A stretch of 64,000 nt of DNA from Bombiscardovia nodaiensis (GTDB lineage: Bacteria; Actinomycetota; Actinomycetes; Actinomycetales; Bifidobacteriaceae): the NCBI GenBank assembly GCA_033127725.1, contig AP026798.1, positions 744,001 to 808,000 on the forward strand, written 5' to 3'. Position numbers and translations under genes: made by a program. The notes below the pieces were generated by a model, which saw only the letters and a list, made by a program, of their open reading frames with translations, was not told the origin of the DNA and searched no databases. This document shows positions 18,380 to 29,809 of the stretch, piece by piece (the stretch's first letter is position 1; each line of letters starts with the position of its first letter).

Positions 18380-18745
18380 ATGCAATTCGATTTTTCTGGC
18401 AGCACGCCCATCTTTCGTCAGGTGGCGCAGCAGTTGAGCGAATCTATAGCTGCCGGGCAGATTGACGAAGGTGAGCGAGTGCCCTCTACAACTGAGATTT
18501 CAACGGTCTACAAGGTCAATCCTGCGACTGTGCTCAAGGGGATGAACCTCCTGGTGGACCAGGGGCTCCTAGAAAAGCGACGGGGGTTGGGCATGTTCGT
18601 TGCCACGGGCGCTCGCAAGCGGGCCCAGCGGGTGCAGGCGCGGCTCTTGCTCGACGAGGAGCTGCCCGCGCTCGCCCGCCAAGCCAGGCTCCTGGGCATT
18701 TCCCTGGACGAGCTCAGCAAAGCTCTGGAGAGGAGCTACCGATGA
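18380..18745 (+). CDS. GntR-family transcriptional regulator (YtrA-like)
   Basis: 121-aa regulator with an N-terminal winged helix: FRQVAQQLSESIAAGQIDEGERVPSTTEIS and the recognition region KVNPATVLKGMNLLVDQGLLEKRRGLGMFV. Only about 40 residues follow, predicted helical, so there is no ligand-binding FadR/HutC domain; this short form is the YtrA class, which usually controls a linked ABC transporter. Stop overlaps the ATPase start by 4 nt. A perfect palindrome upstream is the likely autoregulatory operator. Confidence 0.92.
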   Translation: MQFDFSGSTPIFRQVAQQLSESIAAGQIDEGERVPSTTEISTVYKVNPATVLKGMNLLVDQGLLEKRRGLGMFVATGARKRAQRVQARLLLDEELPALARQARLLGISLDELSKALERSYR

Positions 18746-19602
18746 GCATCACTATTACTAATCTGTACAAAATATTCGACAAGCGCCCAGCCATCGACCG
18801 GGTGAGCATGGAGCTGGATCCCGGCATTATCTACGGCCTCTTCGGGCGCAACGGGGCGGGCAAAACGACGCTCCTCAACCTGATTGCCAACCGCTTGAAG
18901 GCTGACAGTGGCATGATGCTCATCGACGGCCAGCCCTTGAGTGAGAACGGGCCGGGCCTGGCGCGCATCTACCTGGCGGACAGCTCCTGGCCCTATTCCT
19001 CCTGGGGGCGGGTAGGGCAAGCCTTCCACACGGCCGAGGCGCTCTATGGTGGGTTTGACGGCGAACTTGCCGAGCAGATGCTGAAAGATTTTGGTCTGAG
19101 CACTGAGCGCCGGTTTTCCTCGCTGTCTCAGGGGCAGCGGCAGGAGGTCAAGGCCACTCTCGCCTTGTGCCTGCCGGTTGACTACGTGCTCTTCGACGAG
19201 ATTACTAGCGGCGTGGATGCTGCCGGCCGCGAGCTCATCTACCGCTATATCCTGCGCACTTACGAGCAGCGGGAGCGCACCTACCTCCTCTCCACGCACA
19301 TCATGAACGAAATTGAGCCCCTGCTTGCCCGCGCCTACATCATCGACCACGGGAGCATGGTGCAGTCCTTCGACCTGGAGGACCTGCCGCACTTAGGATT
19401 CTCGCTCCTGGGCAAACCCGAGCAGGTGGAGCTCTTCATCAAGTCCAACGGCCGCCGGGTGCTCAGCCGGACCTCGCTGGGCCAGCTGGTGCAGGTGGGT
19501 GTCAGCGGGCCCATGCCGGAGGAGCTGCCTGCGGGATTGCTGGCCCAGCCCCTAGATTTGCAGTCGTACTTCGTTGCTACTACGGAAGGTGAGCAGCTAT
19601 GA
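18742..19602 (+). CDS. ABC transporter ATP-binding protein
   Basis: 286-aa ATPase of the exporter/multidrug-like class: Walker A GRNGAGKTT, signature LSQGQRQEV (Gln in place of the usual Gly), Walker B YVLFDEITSGVD (Ile in place of Pro), switch His STHIMNE. The C-terminal ~85 residues are a variable regulatory part. Sits between the GntR regulator and a membrane protein with 4-nt overlaps, the YtrABC-like arrangement often tied to cell-envelope stress. The substrate is unknown. Confidence 0.9.
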   Translation: MSITITNLYKIFDKRPAIDRVSMELDPGIIYGLFGRNGAGKTTLLNLIANRLKADSGMMLIDGQPLSENGPGLARIYLADSSWPYSSWGRVGQAFHTAEALYGGFDGELAEQMLKDFGLSTERRFSSLSQGQRQEVKATLALCLPVDYVLFDEITSGVDAAGRELIYRYILRTYEQRERTYLLSTHIMNEIEPLLARAYIIDHGSMVQSFDLEDLPHLGFSLLGKPEQVELFIKSNGRRVLSRTSLGQLVQVGVSGPMPEELPAGLLAQPLDLQSYFVATTEGEQL

Positions 19603-20525
19603 AAGCCTCGCAGTATTTGTCTGGATGCCACGTGCGCTCCCTACGCCCGCAGACCTGGGCGGCCCTGCGCTTGCAGCTCTTTGCTCGCTTCGTGGTCTTT
19701 GCCTGCTGGTTTGGGATATATGCGATTCCTATGGTCATCCGCCAGATTCGCATGAGTTTGGACTGGAGCAGAGACTTCTTTGACGACTATGTTTTTGCGC
19801 GCTTTGGCTTTAACGAAGACTTCATTGTCCTTCTGATATGCCTTGCCCTGTCTTGGGTCACGTTCAGAACACTGGTCAGTAACGCGGTAACGCGAAAGGT
19901 AATTGTGTGCACGCAGGCGCTCAGTGATGCCGCATTTGCCCTGTGCTTGTCGCTGGTAGTCACCGTCCTCACGATTTTGAGCGATGCTGGATTGCTGAAG
20001 GGCACCAGCTTCAAGCCTTCCTTCGGGTCCGTCTTGTTCGCCAGTATGCCCTACAACGTATTCGGGGGCGTTCACGTTTCTGACCACTTCGAAGACCTTA
20101 CCCAATATGCCTGCAACCCCAACTATCTGCTGATGTTCTGGAATACTCTCCTGCTGCTTCTGGTCTGTGTGGCACTGGGTGAATTGATAGGGGCAGTGCT
20201 GGCCTATCTCAAGCCTTGGATGACTGCAGGCATAGTTGTCATTGGTTTCATACTGGTGGGTTGGTGTTCTTCGTATGATCCGCATTTTGCCCGTGGACAG
20301 AATTTAGTTCAGGGTTTTATCCGTGGTGAACTGATTTATTCTGTTCAGACTGACCTAGACGGCGGATACATCTGGGATGATTTAGTTGTCTTTTCGGCCT
20401 GGCCGCAGATACTTTCGACGCTCCTGATCGGCGGCGTCTGCCTGTGGCTAAACTACTGGCTCACCCAGCGCCGGGAGGTGTCAGCTCTGCAAAAGTTCCC
20501 GGTCCTGCTCTCACGAACCTTCTAA
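19599..20525 (+). CDS. Membrane component of GntR-controlled ABC transporter
   Basis: 308-aa integral membrane protein with about six hydrophobic segments (e.g. near residues 25-45, 75-95, 110-130, 185-205, 210-225 and 275-295). No recognised enzymatic motif. The 4-nt overlap with the ATPase gene makes it the probable transmembrane partner. It diverges from well-known ABC-2 permeases, and the assignment is by context. Confidence 0.75.
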   Translation: MKASQYLSGCHVRSLRPQTWAALRLQLFARFVVFACWFGIYAIPMVIRQIRMSLDWSRDFFDDYVFARFGFNEDFIVLLICLALSWVTFRTLVSNAVTRKVIVCTQALSDAAFALCLSLVVTVLTILSDAGLLKGTSFKPSFGSVLFASMPYNVFGGVHVSDHFEDLTQYACNPNYLLMFWNTLLLLLVCVALGELIGAVLAYLKPWMTAGIVVIGFILVGWCSSYDPHFARGQNLVQGFIRGELIYSVQTDLDGGYIWDDLVVFSAWPQILSTLLIGGVCLWLNYWLTQRREVSALQKFPVLLSRTF

Positions 20526-20595
20526 ACGCCCGGCAGGTTCATGCTGTGCAGTGGTAATTGAGGGATTGCGAAATAATTCCCAGCTCAGCTAGCAC

Positions 20596-20633
20596 TTATC
20601 CACACCTGCTGATTTCGCCCACATTTATGCACA
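20596..20633 (+). promoter_or_regulatory. Two consensus DnaA boxes upstream of recQ
   Basis: TTATCCACA at 20596-20604 and TTATGCACA at 20625-20633, same orientation, 29 nt apart, both matching TTATNCACA exactly. They lie 51-88 nt before the recQ start, where DnaA could regulate the promoter. No AT-rich unwinding region, so not an origin. Confidence 0.6.
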
Positions 20634-20683
20634 TTGCGTAGGGAGCGTGCGCTTGGGGCTCGGGGGCCATAGACTGGGAAACT

Positions 20684-22636
20684 ATGACAGACATGGATCA
20701 GGCGCTCGCCTCCCTCAAGCAGTACTTTGGCTACGAATCCTTCCGCCCCGGGCAGGCGGGCCTGGTGGAGGCGATTTTGAGCGGCCGGGACTGCTTGGGT
20801 GTCATGCCCACGGGCGCCGGTAAGTCCATCTGCTATCAGATTCCCGCCACGATTTTGGACGGCGTCACGATTGTGATTTCGCCCCTGGTCTCCCTCATGC
20901 GCGACCAGGTGGACAGCCTGGAGGACGCGGGAATTCGCGCCGGATTTGTGAACTCCACCCAGAGCCCGGACGAGCAGGGCATGGTCCTGGCCCAGGCCGC
21001 GCGGGGGGAGTGCAAGCTCCTGTATGTGGCTCCAGAGCGGTTGAACGCGCCGCGCTTCCTAGATTTTGCCCAGCGGGTGAACATTGCCCTCCTGGCCGTG
21101 GATGAGGCCCACTGCGTCTCCCAGTGGGGGCAGGATTTTCGCCCTGCCTACCTGGGTATCGGTGACTTTATTGAGAGCCTGCCTGCCCGTCCGCGTGTGG
21201 CAGCTTTTACGGCCACGGCCACCGAACAAGTGCGGCGCGACATCGTCAAGATGCTGCGCTTGTCCGATCCCTACCTGGCGGTGACGGGCTTCGACCGGCC
21301 CAACCTCTTTTTCGACGTGGTCAAGCTGGAAACTAAGGCCAAGAACGCCTGGGTCTGCAGCTACGCCAAGGACCACCAGGATGAATCTGGCATTGTCTAC
21401 TGTGCTACCCGCAAGGAGACCGAGGCCCTGGCCCAGGCCCTGGTCCGCCACGGCGTTACAGCGACCAACTACCATGGCGGCCTGAGCCCCGACCAGCGGG
21501 ACAAGGCCCAGGCGGAGTTTGTCAACGACGAAGTCCAGGTTGTGGTGGCTACGAATGCTTTCGGCATGGGCATCGACAAGTCCAATGTGCGCTATGTGAT
21601 TCACCACAATATGCCCGAGTCCATCGAAGCCTACTACCAGGAGGCGGGCCGAGCCGGGCGAGACGGAGAACCGGCCCGCTGCACCCTCCTATGGAATGAG
21701 TCCGACATTGTGACCCGCCGGCGCCTGCTAGACTTGGATTCGGGCAACGACCGCCTGAGCGGCCCGGAGGCTGAGGCCGTGCGCGCTGGCCACCGTCGGC
21801 TCCTGAACACCATGATTGGCTACTGCCGGACCACCTCCTGCCTGCACGAGTACATGCTCCACTACTTCGGCGAGGAAGTTGACCACGCGGCCGCGGACGT
21901 CTCCCCAGCTGCGGCAGATGGCCCCCAGGAGGCAGGCGCAGACCAAAAGTCGGGCCAGCGCGGCTGCGGCAACTGCTCGAACTGCCTGTCAACCTTCTCC
22001 ACTATTGATGTTTCGGACCTGGCTCGCGCCATCTCCCGCTGCGTGCACGACGTGGGCCAGCGCTTCGGCTCGGGCAAGATTGTGCAGGTGCTCGCCGGTT
22101 CCAAGTCTCAAGACCTTTTGAGCCGGGGCCTGGACCGCTGCCCCTCCTACGGCGCGCTCGAAGGGGTGAGTCCAGCCCGGGTGCGCGACGTGGTCAACCA
22201 GATGGCTTCCGACGGCTACCTGACCATCACCGAAGGGCGCCTGCCGCTGGTGCAGTTCGGCCCCAAAGCTGGGCTCACGGTCTCTCCCGACTTCCACTAT
22301 GAGATGAAGCAGGTCCAGCGCAAGCGGCTGACGGTAGCGCCCCCGGATGCGTCGGGCAAGGTGTATGGGTCGGGCTCTTCGGTGTATTCGGTGACTGCTG
22401 GCGAAGTGTCCGAGGAGGACGAGCGCCTCTTCCAGGCCCTGCGGCAGGTGCGCACGGGCATCGCCCGCAAGATTGGCAAGCCGCCCTATATTGTCTTCTC
22501 CGACAAGTCCCTGCGCGACATGTGCCGGGTCAAGCCGACCGATGACGAAGCTTTCCTAGAAGTGTCAGGCGTGGGCCAGCACAAGCTCGAACTCTACGGC
22601 CAGGAGTTCATGGAGGCCATCCGCCAGTTTGCCTGA
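20684..22636 (+). CDS. recQ: ATP-dependent DNA helicase RecQ
   Basis: 650-aa 3'-5' superfamily 2 helicase for recombination and stalled-fork processing. Walker A MPTGAGKS, DEAH box AVDEAHCVSQWGQDFRP, TATAT motif AFTATATEQ, QAGRAGRDG motif VI, zinc-binding RQC cysteines (YCRTTSC...CGNCSNC) and a C-terminal HRDC-like domain after a charged linker. A ~30-residue Ala/Asp-rich insert splits the zinc cysteines. Full length for the bifidobacterial form. ATG start; two DnaA boxes upstream. luxS follows on the same strand. Confidence 0.96.
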   Translation: MTDMDQALASLKQYFGYESFRPGQAGLVEAILSGRDCLGVMPTGAGKSICYQIPATILDGVTIVISPLVSLMRDQVDSLEDAGIRAGFVNSTQSPDEQGMVLAQAARGECKLLYVAPERLNAPRFLDFAQRVNIALLAVDEAHCVSQWGQDFRPAYLGIGDFIESLPARPRVAAFTATATEQVRRDIVKMLRLSDPYLAVTGFDRPNLFFDVVKLETKAKNAWVCSYAKDHQDESGIVYCATRKETEALAQALVRHGVTATNYHGGLSPDQRDKAQAEFVNDEVQVVVATNAFGMGIDKSNVRYVIHHNMPESIEAYYQEAGRAGRDGEPARCTLLWNESDIVTRRRLLDLDSGNDRLSGPEAEAVRAGHRRLLNTMIGYCRTTSCLHEYMLHYFGEEVDHAAADVSPAAADGPQEAGADQKSGQRGCGNCSNCLSTFSTIDVSDLARAISRCVHDVGQRFGSGKIVQVLAGSKSQDLLSRGLDRCPSYGALEGVSPARVRDVVNQMASDGYLTITEGRLPLVQFGPKAGLTVSPDFHYEMKQVQRKRLTVAPPDASGKVYGSGSSVYSVTAGEVSEEDERLFQALRQVRTGIARKIGKPPYIVFSDKSLRDMCRVKPTDDEAFLEVSGVGQHKLELYGQEFMEAIRQFA

Positions 22637-22763
22637 GTGCGTACCGGTGTTTTCCGGGTGCCGGGGGAGCGCGGTACTTTCCCCGCCCTGCGGCTCCCGA
22701 GATACTTCGGTGCGCCTAGAATGAGTATTAGCAAGTACTGAGTGAGCAAGGAAAGGACATATT

Positions 22764-23246
22764 ATGGCAGAAAAACCGTTAGTTGAGAGTTTTCAGCTGG
22801 ATCACACCAAGGTCAAGGCACCCTATGTGCGCTTGATTGACGAGGAGAAGGGCCCTAACGGGGACATCATCTCCAACTACGACCTGCGCCTGGTTCAGCC
22901 CAACGAAAACGCGATTCCCACAGCGGGATTGCACACCATTGAGCACACGATTGCCGTACTCCTGCGCGAGCGCATCCCCGGCTACATCGACTGCTCGCCC
23001 TTCGGCTGCCGCACGGGCTTCCACCTGCTGGCCTGGGGCCGCCACTCCACGCAGGATATTGCCAAGGCGCTCAAGGAGTCCCTGGAGTTCATCGCCAACG
23101 AAGCCACCTGGGAGGACGTGCCCGGCACCGAAATCACCTCCTGCGGCAACTACCGCGACCACTCGCTCTTCTCGGCCAAGCAGTGGAGCCACGACATTGT
23201 GGAAGCCGGTATCTCCTCCGACCCCTACGAGCGCAAAGTCGTCTGA
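22764..23246 (+). CDS. luxS: S-ribosylhomocysteine lyase
   Basis: 160-aa metalloenzyme that splits S-ribosylhomocysteine into homocysteine and the AI-2 precursor DPD in the activated methyl cycle. Metal-binding HTIEH (His57, His61) and the Cys of [11 protein letters not shown] are present, with the catalytic Cys in [10 protein letters not shown]. Full length. ATG with GGAAAGGA upstream. The recQ-luxS neighbourhood is common in bifidobacteria. Confidence 0.98.
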   Translation: MAEKPLVESFQLDHTKVKAPYVRLIDEEKGPNGDIISNYDLRLVQPNENAIPTAGLHTIEHTIAVLLRERIPGYIDCSPFGCRTGFHLLAWGRHSTQDIAKALKESLEFIANEATWEDVPGTEITSCGNYRDHSLFSAKQWSHDIVEAGISSDPYERKVV

Positions 23247-23327
23247 TGCGTCTGGCGCGGCTGATTCGGCCGGTGCCTAGCGCCCAAGCGGGTTGAGTTC
23301 GCCCGCAAAATAGTTGCGATTCTTCAC

Positions 23328-23364
23328 TGCAGGCAAGTGCTTCTCCTCGAGGCACTTGCCTGCA
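23328..23364 (+). terminator. 13-bp perfect hairpin after luxS
   Basis: TGCAGGCAAGTGC (23328-23340) pairs with GCACTTGCCTGCA (23352-23364) around an 11-nt loop. Very stable but with no following T-run; it may end luxS transcription or protect the 3' end. Confidence 0.55.
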
Positions 23365-23486
23365 CTCATGTCTAGGCAACCCCTCTAACGCCGGAGAACC
23401 GGGGTTTCAGTAGCGTTCACTCTGACCAACCCAGGCACATCGCTTATGCTCGAGCGCTGCCGGGAACGCGCCGGGGGAGTATATCG

Positions 23487-24233
23487 GTGGACACTCCCGA
23501 ACTATTCCCGGGTTCGCTGACTGCGGACGGCTTGCGCAGACAGGGGCCCCAGCCGTTAAACTCAATCTTCGGCAAATCTCGGGGCCCAGAAGGCACCCAG
23601 AGATACGAACTCACCCAAGAATTGAGGTGTCATTTGCAGGGTTTGAACCCAGGACAGCGCTGGATCCGTCACGCGAAGCTGACAGACATTGCGGCCATTG
23701 AAGCACTGTTTGACAGGGCCCGCCAGGTGATGGCCGAGGCCGGAAACCCCCGGCAGTGGGGAGACAAATATCCCTTCCCCGAGATGATTGAGGCTGACAT
23801 CCGCCAGGGCCACACCTACTTGTTGGTCGACGATGCAGCCCAAGAAGCGCAGGCGCCGAGCACGAGTCCTGAGCTCCCGCAGCTGGACGAGCGGCAGGGG
23901 GAGCACGAGCGCATTATTGGCGTATTCTCCCTCTTTGACGGCATTGACCCCACCTACGTAGATATTGACGGCTCCTGGCTGGACGACGACCCCTACATGA
24001 CCATCCACCGGATGGCGGCTTCGGGCTTGGGCAAGCGGGCCGCCGCCGACATGCTGGCCTGGTGCATGAGCCAGTACCGCAATGTGCGCGTGGATACTGG
24101 CCCCAAAAACTACGCCATGCAGCACATCTTGGAAGCCCAGGGCTTCACCTTCTGCGGCTCCATCGGAGTTCACGATGACCGCGACCCGCTGATGGAGTCC
24201 ACGCGCGTGGCCTACCAGCGGCACGATCGCTGA
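23487..24233 (+). CDS. GNAT-family N-acetyltransferase
   Basis: 248-aa protein. The GNAT core starts near residue 57 (RWIRHAKLTDIAAIEALFDRA) and includes the acetyl-CoA-binding strand-helix HRMAASGLGKRAAADMLAWC and a late VRVDTGPKNYAMQHILEAQGFTFCG. An N-terminal ~55 residues of unknown role depend on the GTG start at 23487, which has GGGGGAG upstream. The 30-residue low-complexity insert around APSTSPELPQ is unusual. Substrate unknown. Confidence 0.82.
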   Translation: MDTPELFPGSLTADGLRRQGPQPLNSIFGKSRGPEGTQRYELTQELRCHLQGLNPGQRWIRHAKLTDIAAIEALFDRARQVMAEAGNPRQWGDKYPFPEMIEADIRQGHTYLLVDDAAQEAQAPSTSPELPQLDERQGEHERIIGVFSLFDGIDPTYVDIDGSWLDDDPYMTIHRMAASGLGKRAAADMLAWCMSQYRNVRVDTGPKNYAMQHILEAQGFTFCGSIGVHDDRDPLMESTRVAYQRHDR

Positions 24234-24286
24234 GTCTCAACTCGCCTGTTTCGTGCCGGTTCTGTCAGGGTCTGGACGCAACCGGC

Positions 24287-25678
24287 ATGTCAAACGGCCC
24301 GCGGGAGCACAATGGCAGCATGAGTTTGAACGCTGCCCCCAGCTGGGATTTTTCGTCGGATACAGGCTACCAGAATTATCAGCGCGCCTTGGGCGCCTAC
24401 CCCGGGCAAGTTATCGTAGACCTGGCGGCGCTCAAATCCAACATGCAGGAGCTGGTGAGGGTGGTCGCTGCCTCGGGTTCGGGCGCGCAGGTGATGGGCG
24501 TCATTAAGGCCGATGCTTACGGGCACGGCCTGATTCCTTCGGCGCTCGCAGCCCTGGCTGGCGGCGCTCGCTGGCTGGGTTCCGCTCAACCGCGTGAGGC
24601 CCTGGCCCTGCGTCGCGCTGGCATTGGAGTTGACCGCTGCCGGATTCTGGCCTGGATGTACAACGCTCAATCGGCGCCCCTGGATGAGTTGATGGCCAAC
24701 GATATCGACATCTCGGTAGGCTCCCTGGCCGACCTTGCCCAGGTGGTGAAGGCCGCCGACAGCCTGGGCCGCCGCGCTCGTGTGCATGTGGAAGCAGAGA
24801 CGGGCTTCGGCCGGGGCGGTTTCACGGCGGACACCTTCGACCAGACGCTTAAAGCCTTGCAGGAGGCAGCAGCTCATGGTTCGATAGACCTGGTGGGCCT
24901 GTGGAGCCACCTGGCTGTGGCGGACATGCCAGGGGTGAGTGAGTTCGTTGAGTCGACGCAGGCGCAGATTGACTCCTTTGAAGAGTTCAGCGAACGTATG
25001 CGGCAGGCAGGCTTGGAGCCGCGCGTCCGTCACCTGGCGAATACGGCAGCTACCCTGACCCGCCCGCAGATTCACTACGATTTGACCCGCCCAGGCATCG
25101 GTTTGTACGGCTACGAGCCCGACCCCTCCATGGGCCAGCCTTCCACCTACCACCTGCAGCCAGCTATGACCCTGCAAGCGCAGCTGGGCACCGTAAAGAA
25201 CCTGCCAGCCGGCCACGGCATCTCCTATGGGCGGACTTATGTGACCGAACACCCCACTTCTACGGTCATCATGCCTTTAGGCTATGCGGACGGTATTCAT
25301 CGCTCGGCTTCGGGCTTTGACCAAGCCGGTGCGACCGGCCAGAAGCACTTGGGCGGCCCGGTGCGGCTGATGACCGCGCAAGGGCCCAAGCTGGTGCGCG
25401 TGGCGGGCCGGGTCTGCATGGACCAGTGTGTGCTGGACGTAAAAGGGCTGGCGTCCGACATGGGTGTGCAAGAGGGGGACACGGTTGTGCTCTTCGGACC
25501 GGGCCGGGGCGAGGAGTTTGCTGAGCCCACGGCCGATGACTGGGCGCGCCCGGCGGGGACCATCAGCTACGAAATTTTCGTCTGCCTGCGCAACCGTATC
25601 CCCAGGCTTTACCTGCACGCGCCTCAGACTCTGCCAGCCGAGGATTTGGCTCTGCTCGACCCCAATTGCGTGCTCTAA
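24287..25678 (+). CDS. alr: Alanine racemase
   Basis: 463-aa PLP enzyme making D-alanine for the cell wall. PLP-binding Lys74 in VMGVIKADAYGHG; RPGIGLYGYEP and SYGRTY in the barrel/C-terminal interface with the second catalytic Tyr; RVAGRVCMDQCVLDV and GDTVVLFG in the beta domain. Longer than the usual 370-390 residues because of N-terminal and loop insertions. An alternative ATG at 24320 would remove eleven residues. Monocistronic in appearance. Confidence 0.94.
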   Translation: MSNGPREHNGSMSLNAAPSWDFSSDTGYQNYQRALGAYPGQVIVDLAALKSNMQELVRVVAASGSGAQVMGVIKADAYGHGLIPSALAALAGGARWLGSAQPREALALRRAGIGVDRCRILAWMYNAQSAPLDELMANDIDISVGSLADLAQVVKAADSLGRRARVHVEAETGFGRGGFTADTFDQTLKALQEAAAHGSIDLVGLWSHLAVADMPGVSEFVESTQAQIDSFEEFSERMRQAGLEPRVRHLANTAATLTRPQIHYDLTRPGIGLYGYEPDPSMGQPSTYHLQPAMTLQAQLGTVKNLPAGHGISYGRTYVTEHPTSTVIMPLGYADGIHRSASGFDQAGATGQKHLGGPVRLMTAQGPKLVRVAGRVCMDQCVLDVKGLASDMGVQEGDTVVLFGPGRGEEFAEPTADDWARPAGTISYEIFVCLRNRIPRLYLHAPQTLPAEDLALLDPNCVL

Positions 25679-25767
25679 GGCTCGGTAAACTGTCGTCTTG
25701 CTCACTTCTGATATTTTTCGAGAGCATAGCTATTGCTTTCGCGCCCAAAAGGTGCTGAGATAGGGAT

Positions 25768-26226
25768 ATGACAACATATACAGGAAATGAACCGAGCAGT
25801 ATTTCATATACTGCCGTAGCAAATATTACCGGTGGCCGCAACGGTCACGCCGACTCCCACGAGCCCGACCTTTCGCTGGACTTGGACACGCCAGTCGCCA
25901 TGGGTGGCAAGGGCCAGGGCACCAACCCCGAGCAGCTCTTCGCCATTGGCTGGGGCGCTTGCTTCCAGGGCGCTATGGGCCTGGCTGGCAAGGAGCTGCG
26001 CGTGGCTGCCACTAAGCTCGCCCAGAGCAAGGTGCGCACGCATATTTCCCTGGGCGACCAGGGCGAATCCTTCGGCGTCAAGGCCAAGATTGAGGTCTAT
26101 TTGCCGGGCGTGGACCGCGAGCTCGCCCAGAAGCTGGTGGACCGCACCCAAGAGCTCTGCCCTTATTCCAAGGCTACAGCAGGCAATGTGCCCACTGAAG
26201 TTGTGGTGGTCGATTCGCTCGACTGA
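25768..26226 (+). CDS. Organic hydroperoxide resistance protein (Ohr/OsmC family)
   Basis: 152-aa thiol peroxidase. The two redox cysteines are in GACFQGAMG (about residue 70) and ELCPYSKAT (about 134), the Ohr arrangement. It reduces organic and fatty-acid hydroperoxides, relevant for an aerotolerant anaerobe. Codes in one frame from ATG; no adjacent OhrR regulator is present. Confidence 0.93.
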   Translation: MTTYTGNEPSSISYTAVANITGGRNGHADSHEPDLSLDLDTPVAMGGKGQGTNPEQLFAIGWGACFQGAMGLAGKELRVAATKLAQSKVRTHISLGDQGESFGVKAKIEVYLPGVDRELAQKLVDRTQELCPYSKATAGNVPTEVVVVDSLD

Positions 26227-26341
26227 GCGAACAGCGGCCCTCTTCGGCTCACTCCTAGCTGCGGGGCCTAGTTTTTCGGGCTATAGTCGAGCAGTAGGAT
26301 GACTATGCCCGCGGGCAGGCAGCGGCGAGGGGAGGGCCCTT

Positions 26342-27624
<1,283 letters not shown>

Positions 27625-27697
27625 AGAGCCTGCCGGCCCGCTCTCACTTACGTTCTAGGCTGAGCGGCCCTCAACTTCCGCGCCCGCAGGTAGGCTG

Positions 27698-29796
27698 GTG
27701 GATATGCAGGGCATGATTAAAAAGGAAGACATCGAGAAGGTGCGCTCGACGGCGGACCTGTACGACATTGTCTCGGCAACCGTTACACTCAAGGCTTCCG
27801 GCTCTGGCACCTACATGGGCTTGTGCCCCTTCCACGATGAGAAAACGCCGTCCTTTTCGGTGCGTCCGGCCCTGGGCGCCTGGCACTGCTTCGGTTGCGG
27901 CCTGGGCGGCGATGTCTTTGACTATGTGGAGAAAACTGAAAACGTTGAATTCGGCGACGCGATTGAGCTCCTGGCCGACAAGTACCACATCGAGCTCCAC
28001 TACGACAACGCCCGCCCCTCAAATCGGCAGGGTTCCCGGCGTTCCCGGCTCTTGGAGGTCAACGAGGAGGCCCAGCGCTACTTTGTCTCCCAAATTATGA
28101 CCAAAGAGGCTCTGGCAGCTCGAAAACTCCTGGGCGGCCGCAATTTTTCTCAGGCTGACTGCGCCCACTTTGGCTGCGGCTACGCCCCCGGGGTTGGGAT
28201 AATTTGGTGCGCTACTTGGCTTCCAAGGGCTTTACCCACCAGGAGATGATGGATGCTGGCGTCGCCAGGCAGGGTCCGCGTGGGGTCTACGACTACTTCC
28301 GCGGCCGGGCTACCTGGCCCATCCGCGACTCGGCTGGGCGCACCCTGGGCTTCGGCGGCCGCAGGCTCTACGAGGACGACAATATCCCCGCCAAGTATTT
28401 GAACACACCCGACACGGCCCTCTACCACAAGACGCAGGTGCTCTACGGCCTGGATTTAGCGAAGAAAGCCATAGCAGAGAAACGGCAGGTGGTCATCGTT
28501 GAAGGCTACACAGATGTGATGGCCTGCCACCTGGCTGGCGTGGACACCGCTGTAGCCACCTGCGGCACGGCCTTCGGTGAGGAGCACGCCAAGATTATCC
28601 GCCGACTCATCTCGGACGACGCTCTGGGCGGCATTCAGCTGGTCGGGCCAGCCCAGGGTTCGCGCGTGGTCTTCACCTTCGATGGCGACGCGGCCGGGCA
28701 GAAAGCCGCCCTGCACGCCTTTTCGCTCGACGGCAGCTTCTTGACGCAGACCTTCGTGGCTGTGGCCCAAGACAATCTGGACCCCTGCGACCTGCGCATC
28801 AAGCACGGGGACGAGGCTGTGCGCTCGCTCGTTGAGCACGCCACCCCCTTGTACGACTTCGTGATCGATACTGCCGTGGACATGTTCGACACCCAGTACA
28901 CGACTGGCCAGATGGGGGCCGTCAAGGCCGTGGCGCCGGTCATCGCGCAAATCCGCGACCGCTCCCTGGTGGGCATGTATACCCGCAAAACCGCCCGGCG
29001 CATCGGCGTGGATTTAGACGTATTGACGCAAGAGGTGCGGCAGGCCCGGCGCAGCCTGCAAGTGCACAACGAGGACGCCTACGCCCCCCGCCGCCACGCC
29101 TACGAACCCCGGGACCAGCGCAAGCCGAAGGGGAACCCCTACGAGGACCCATCCCTGCGCCGCGACCTGCAGGTGGACGATGCCCGCCGCCAGGGCTACT
29201 ACCATATTGACGACACGATTTTCATCTGCGAGCAGCAGTTCTTCGGCTTGCTCATCCAGATTCCTCGTGCCATCGACCGCACGTTTTTTGACCAGCTGGA
29301 CGACAGCAACTTTGATACGCCCATCTTCCGCTCCCTTTTTCAGGCCGTGCAGGCTGCTGGGGGATTGCCAGGTGGGGATGTTCCCCAGGGGCTGTGGATG
29401 CACAACCTGACTAAAGCCGCCGGTCCCATGCTCCAGTCCGCCATCAATGAGCTGGCCGTCATGCCCCTGCCCCTGCCCGAGAGCGACCAGCCTGCGCAAA
29501 CAGTGGGCAGCCAGATAGGTCCTGGATCCCAGACAGCTGCAGGGGAGGGCCAGACCCCGGCTCAGAGTGCCGCGGCGACGCAACTGAGAGCTGCTACGGC
29601 CGATGAAAAGCAGTACGCCACCGAGCTCCTGGTCAGGCTCCTCGATGCGGGCTACATGCGCAAGATTGCCTCAACCAAGCGTCGGATGAACCGCCTGCCA
29701 GACGGCCCCGAAAAATTTGAGCTCCTAGGTCAAATCACCAAGTTCGAATCCGCCCGCAAGGACCTCCAAGACCAAATCTACAACAATGCGGTGTGA
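27698..29796 (+). pseudogene. dnaG: DNA primase, single-base frameshift
   Basis: N-terminal zinc domain (CPFHDEKTPSF...WHCFGCGLGGD) and the start of the polymerase core are in the first frame (27698-28249). After FGCGYAP the matching sequence (RGWDNLVRYLASKGFTH...) continues in the -1 frame to 29796, with TOPRIM motifs VIVEGYTDVMACH and FTFDGDAAGQKA and the helicase-binding C-terminus. One missing base in CCCCCGGGG at 28185-28193 explains it; restored length is ~699 aa. Primase is essential, so a sequencing deletion is the likeliest cause. Confidence 0.9.
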
Positions 29797-29809
29797 GTGC
29801 CTCTAGGCT

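Noticed and set aside
20596..20633. Replication origin
   Set aside because: Only two DnaA boxes, no AT-rich unwinding element, and no dnaA or dnaN nearby.
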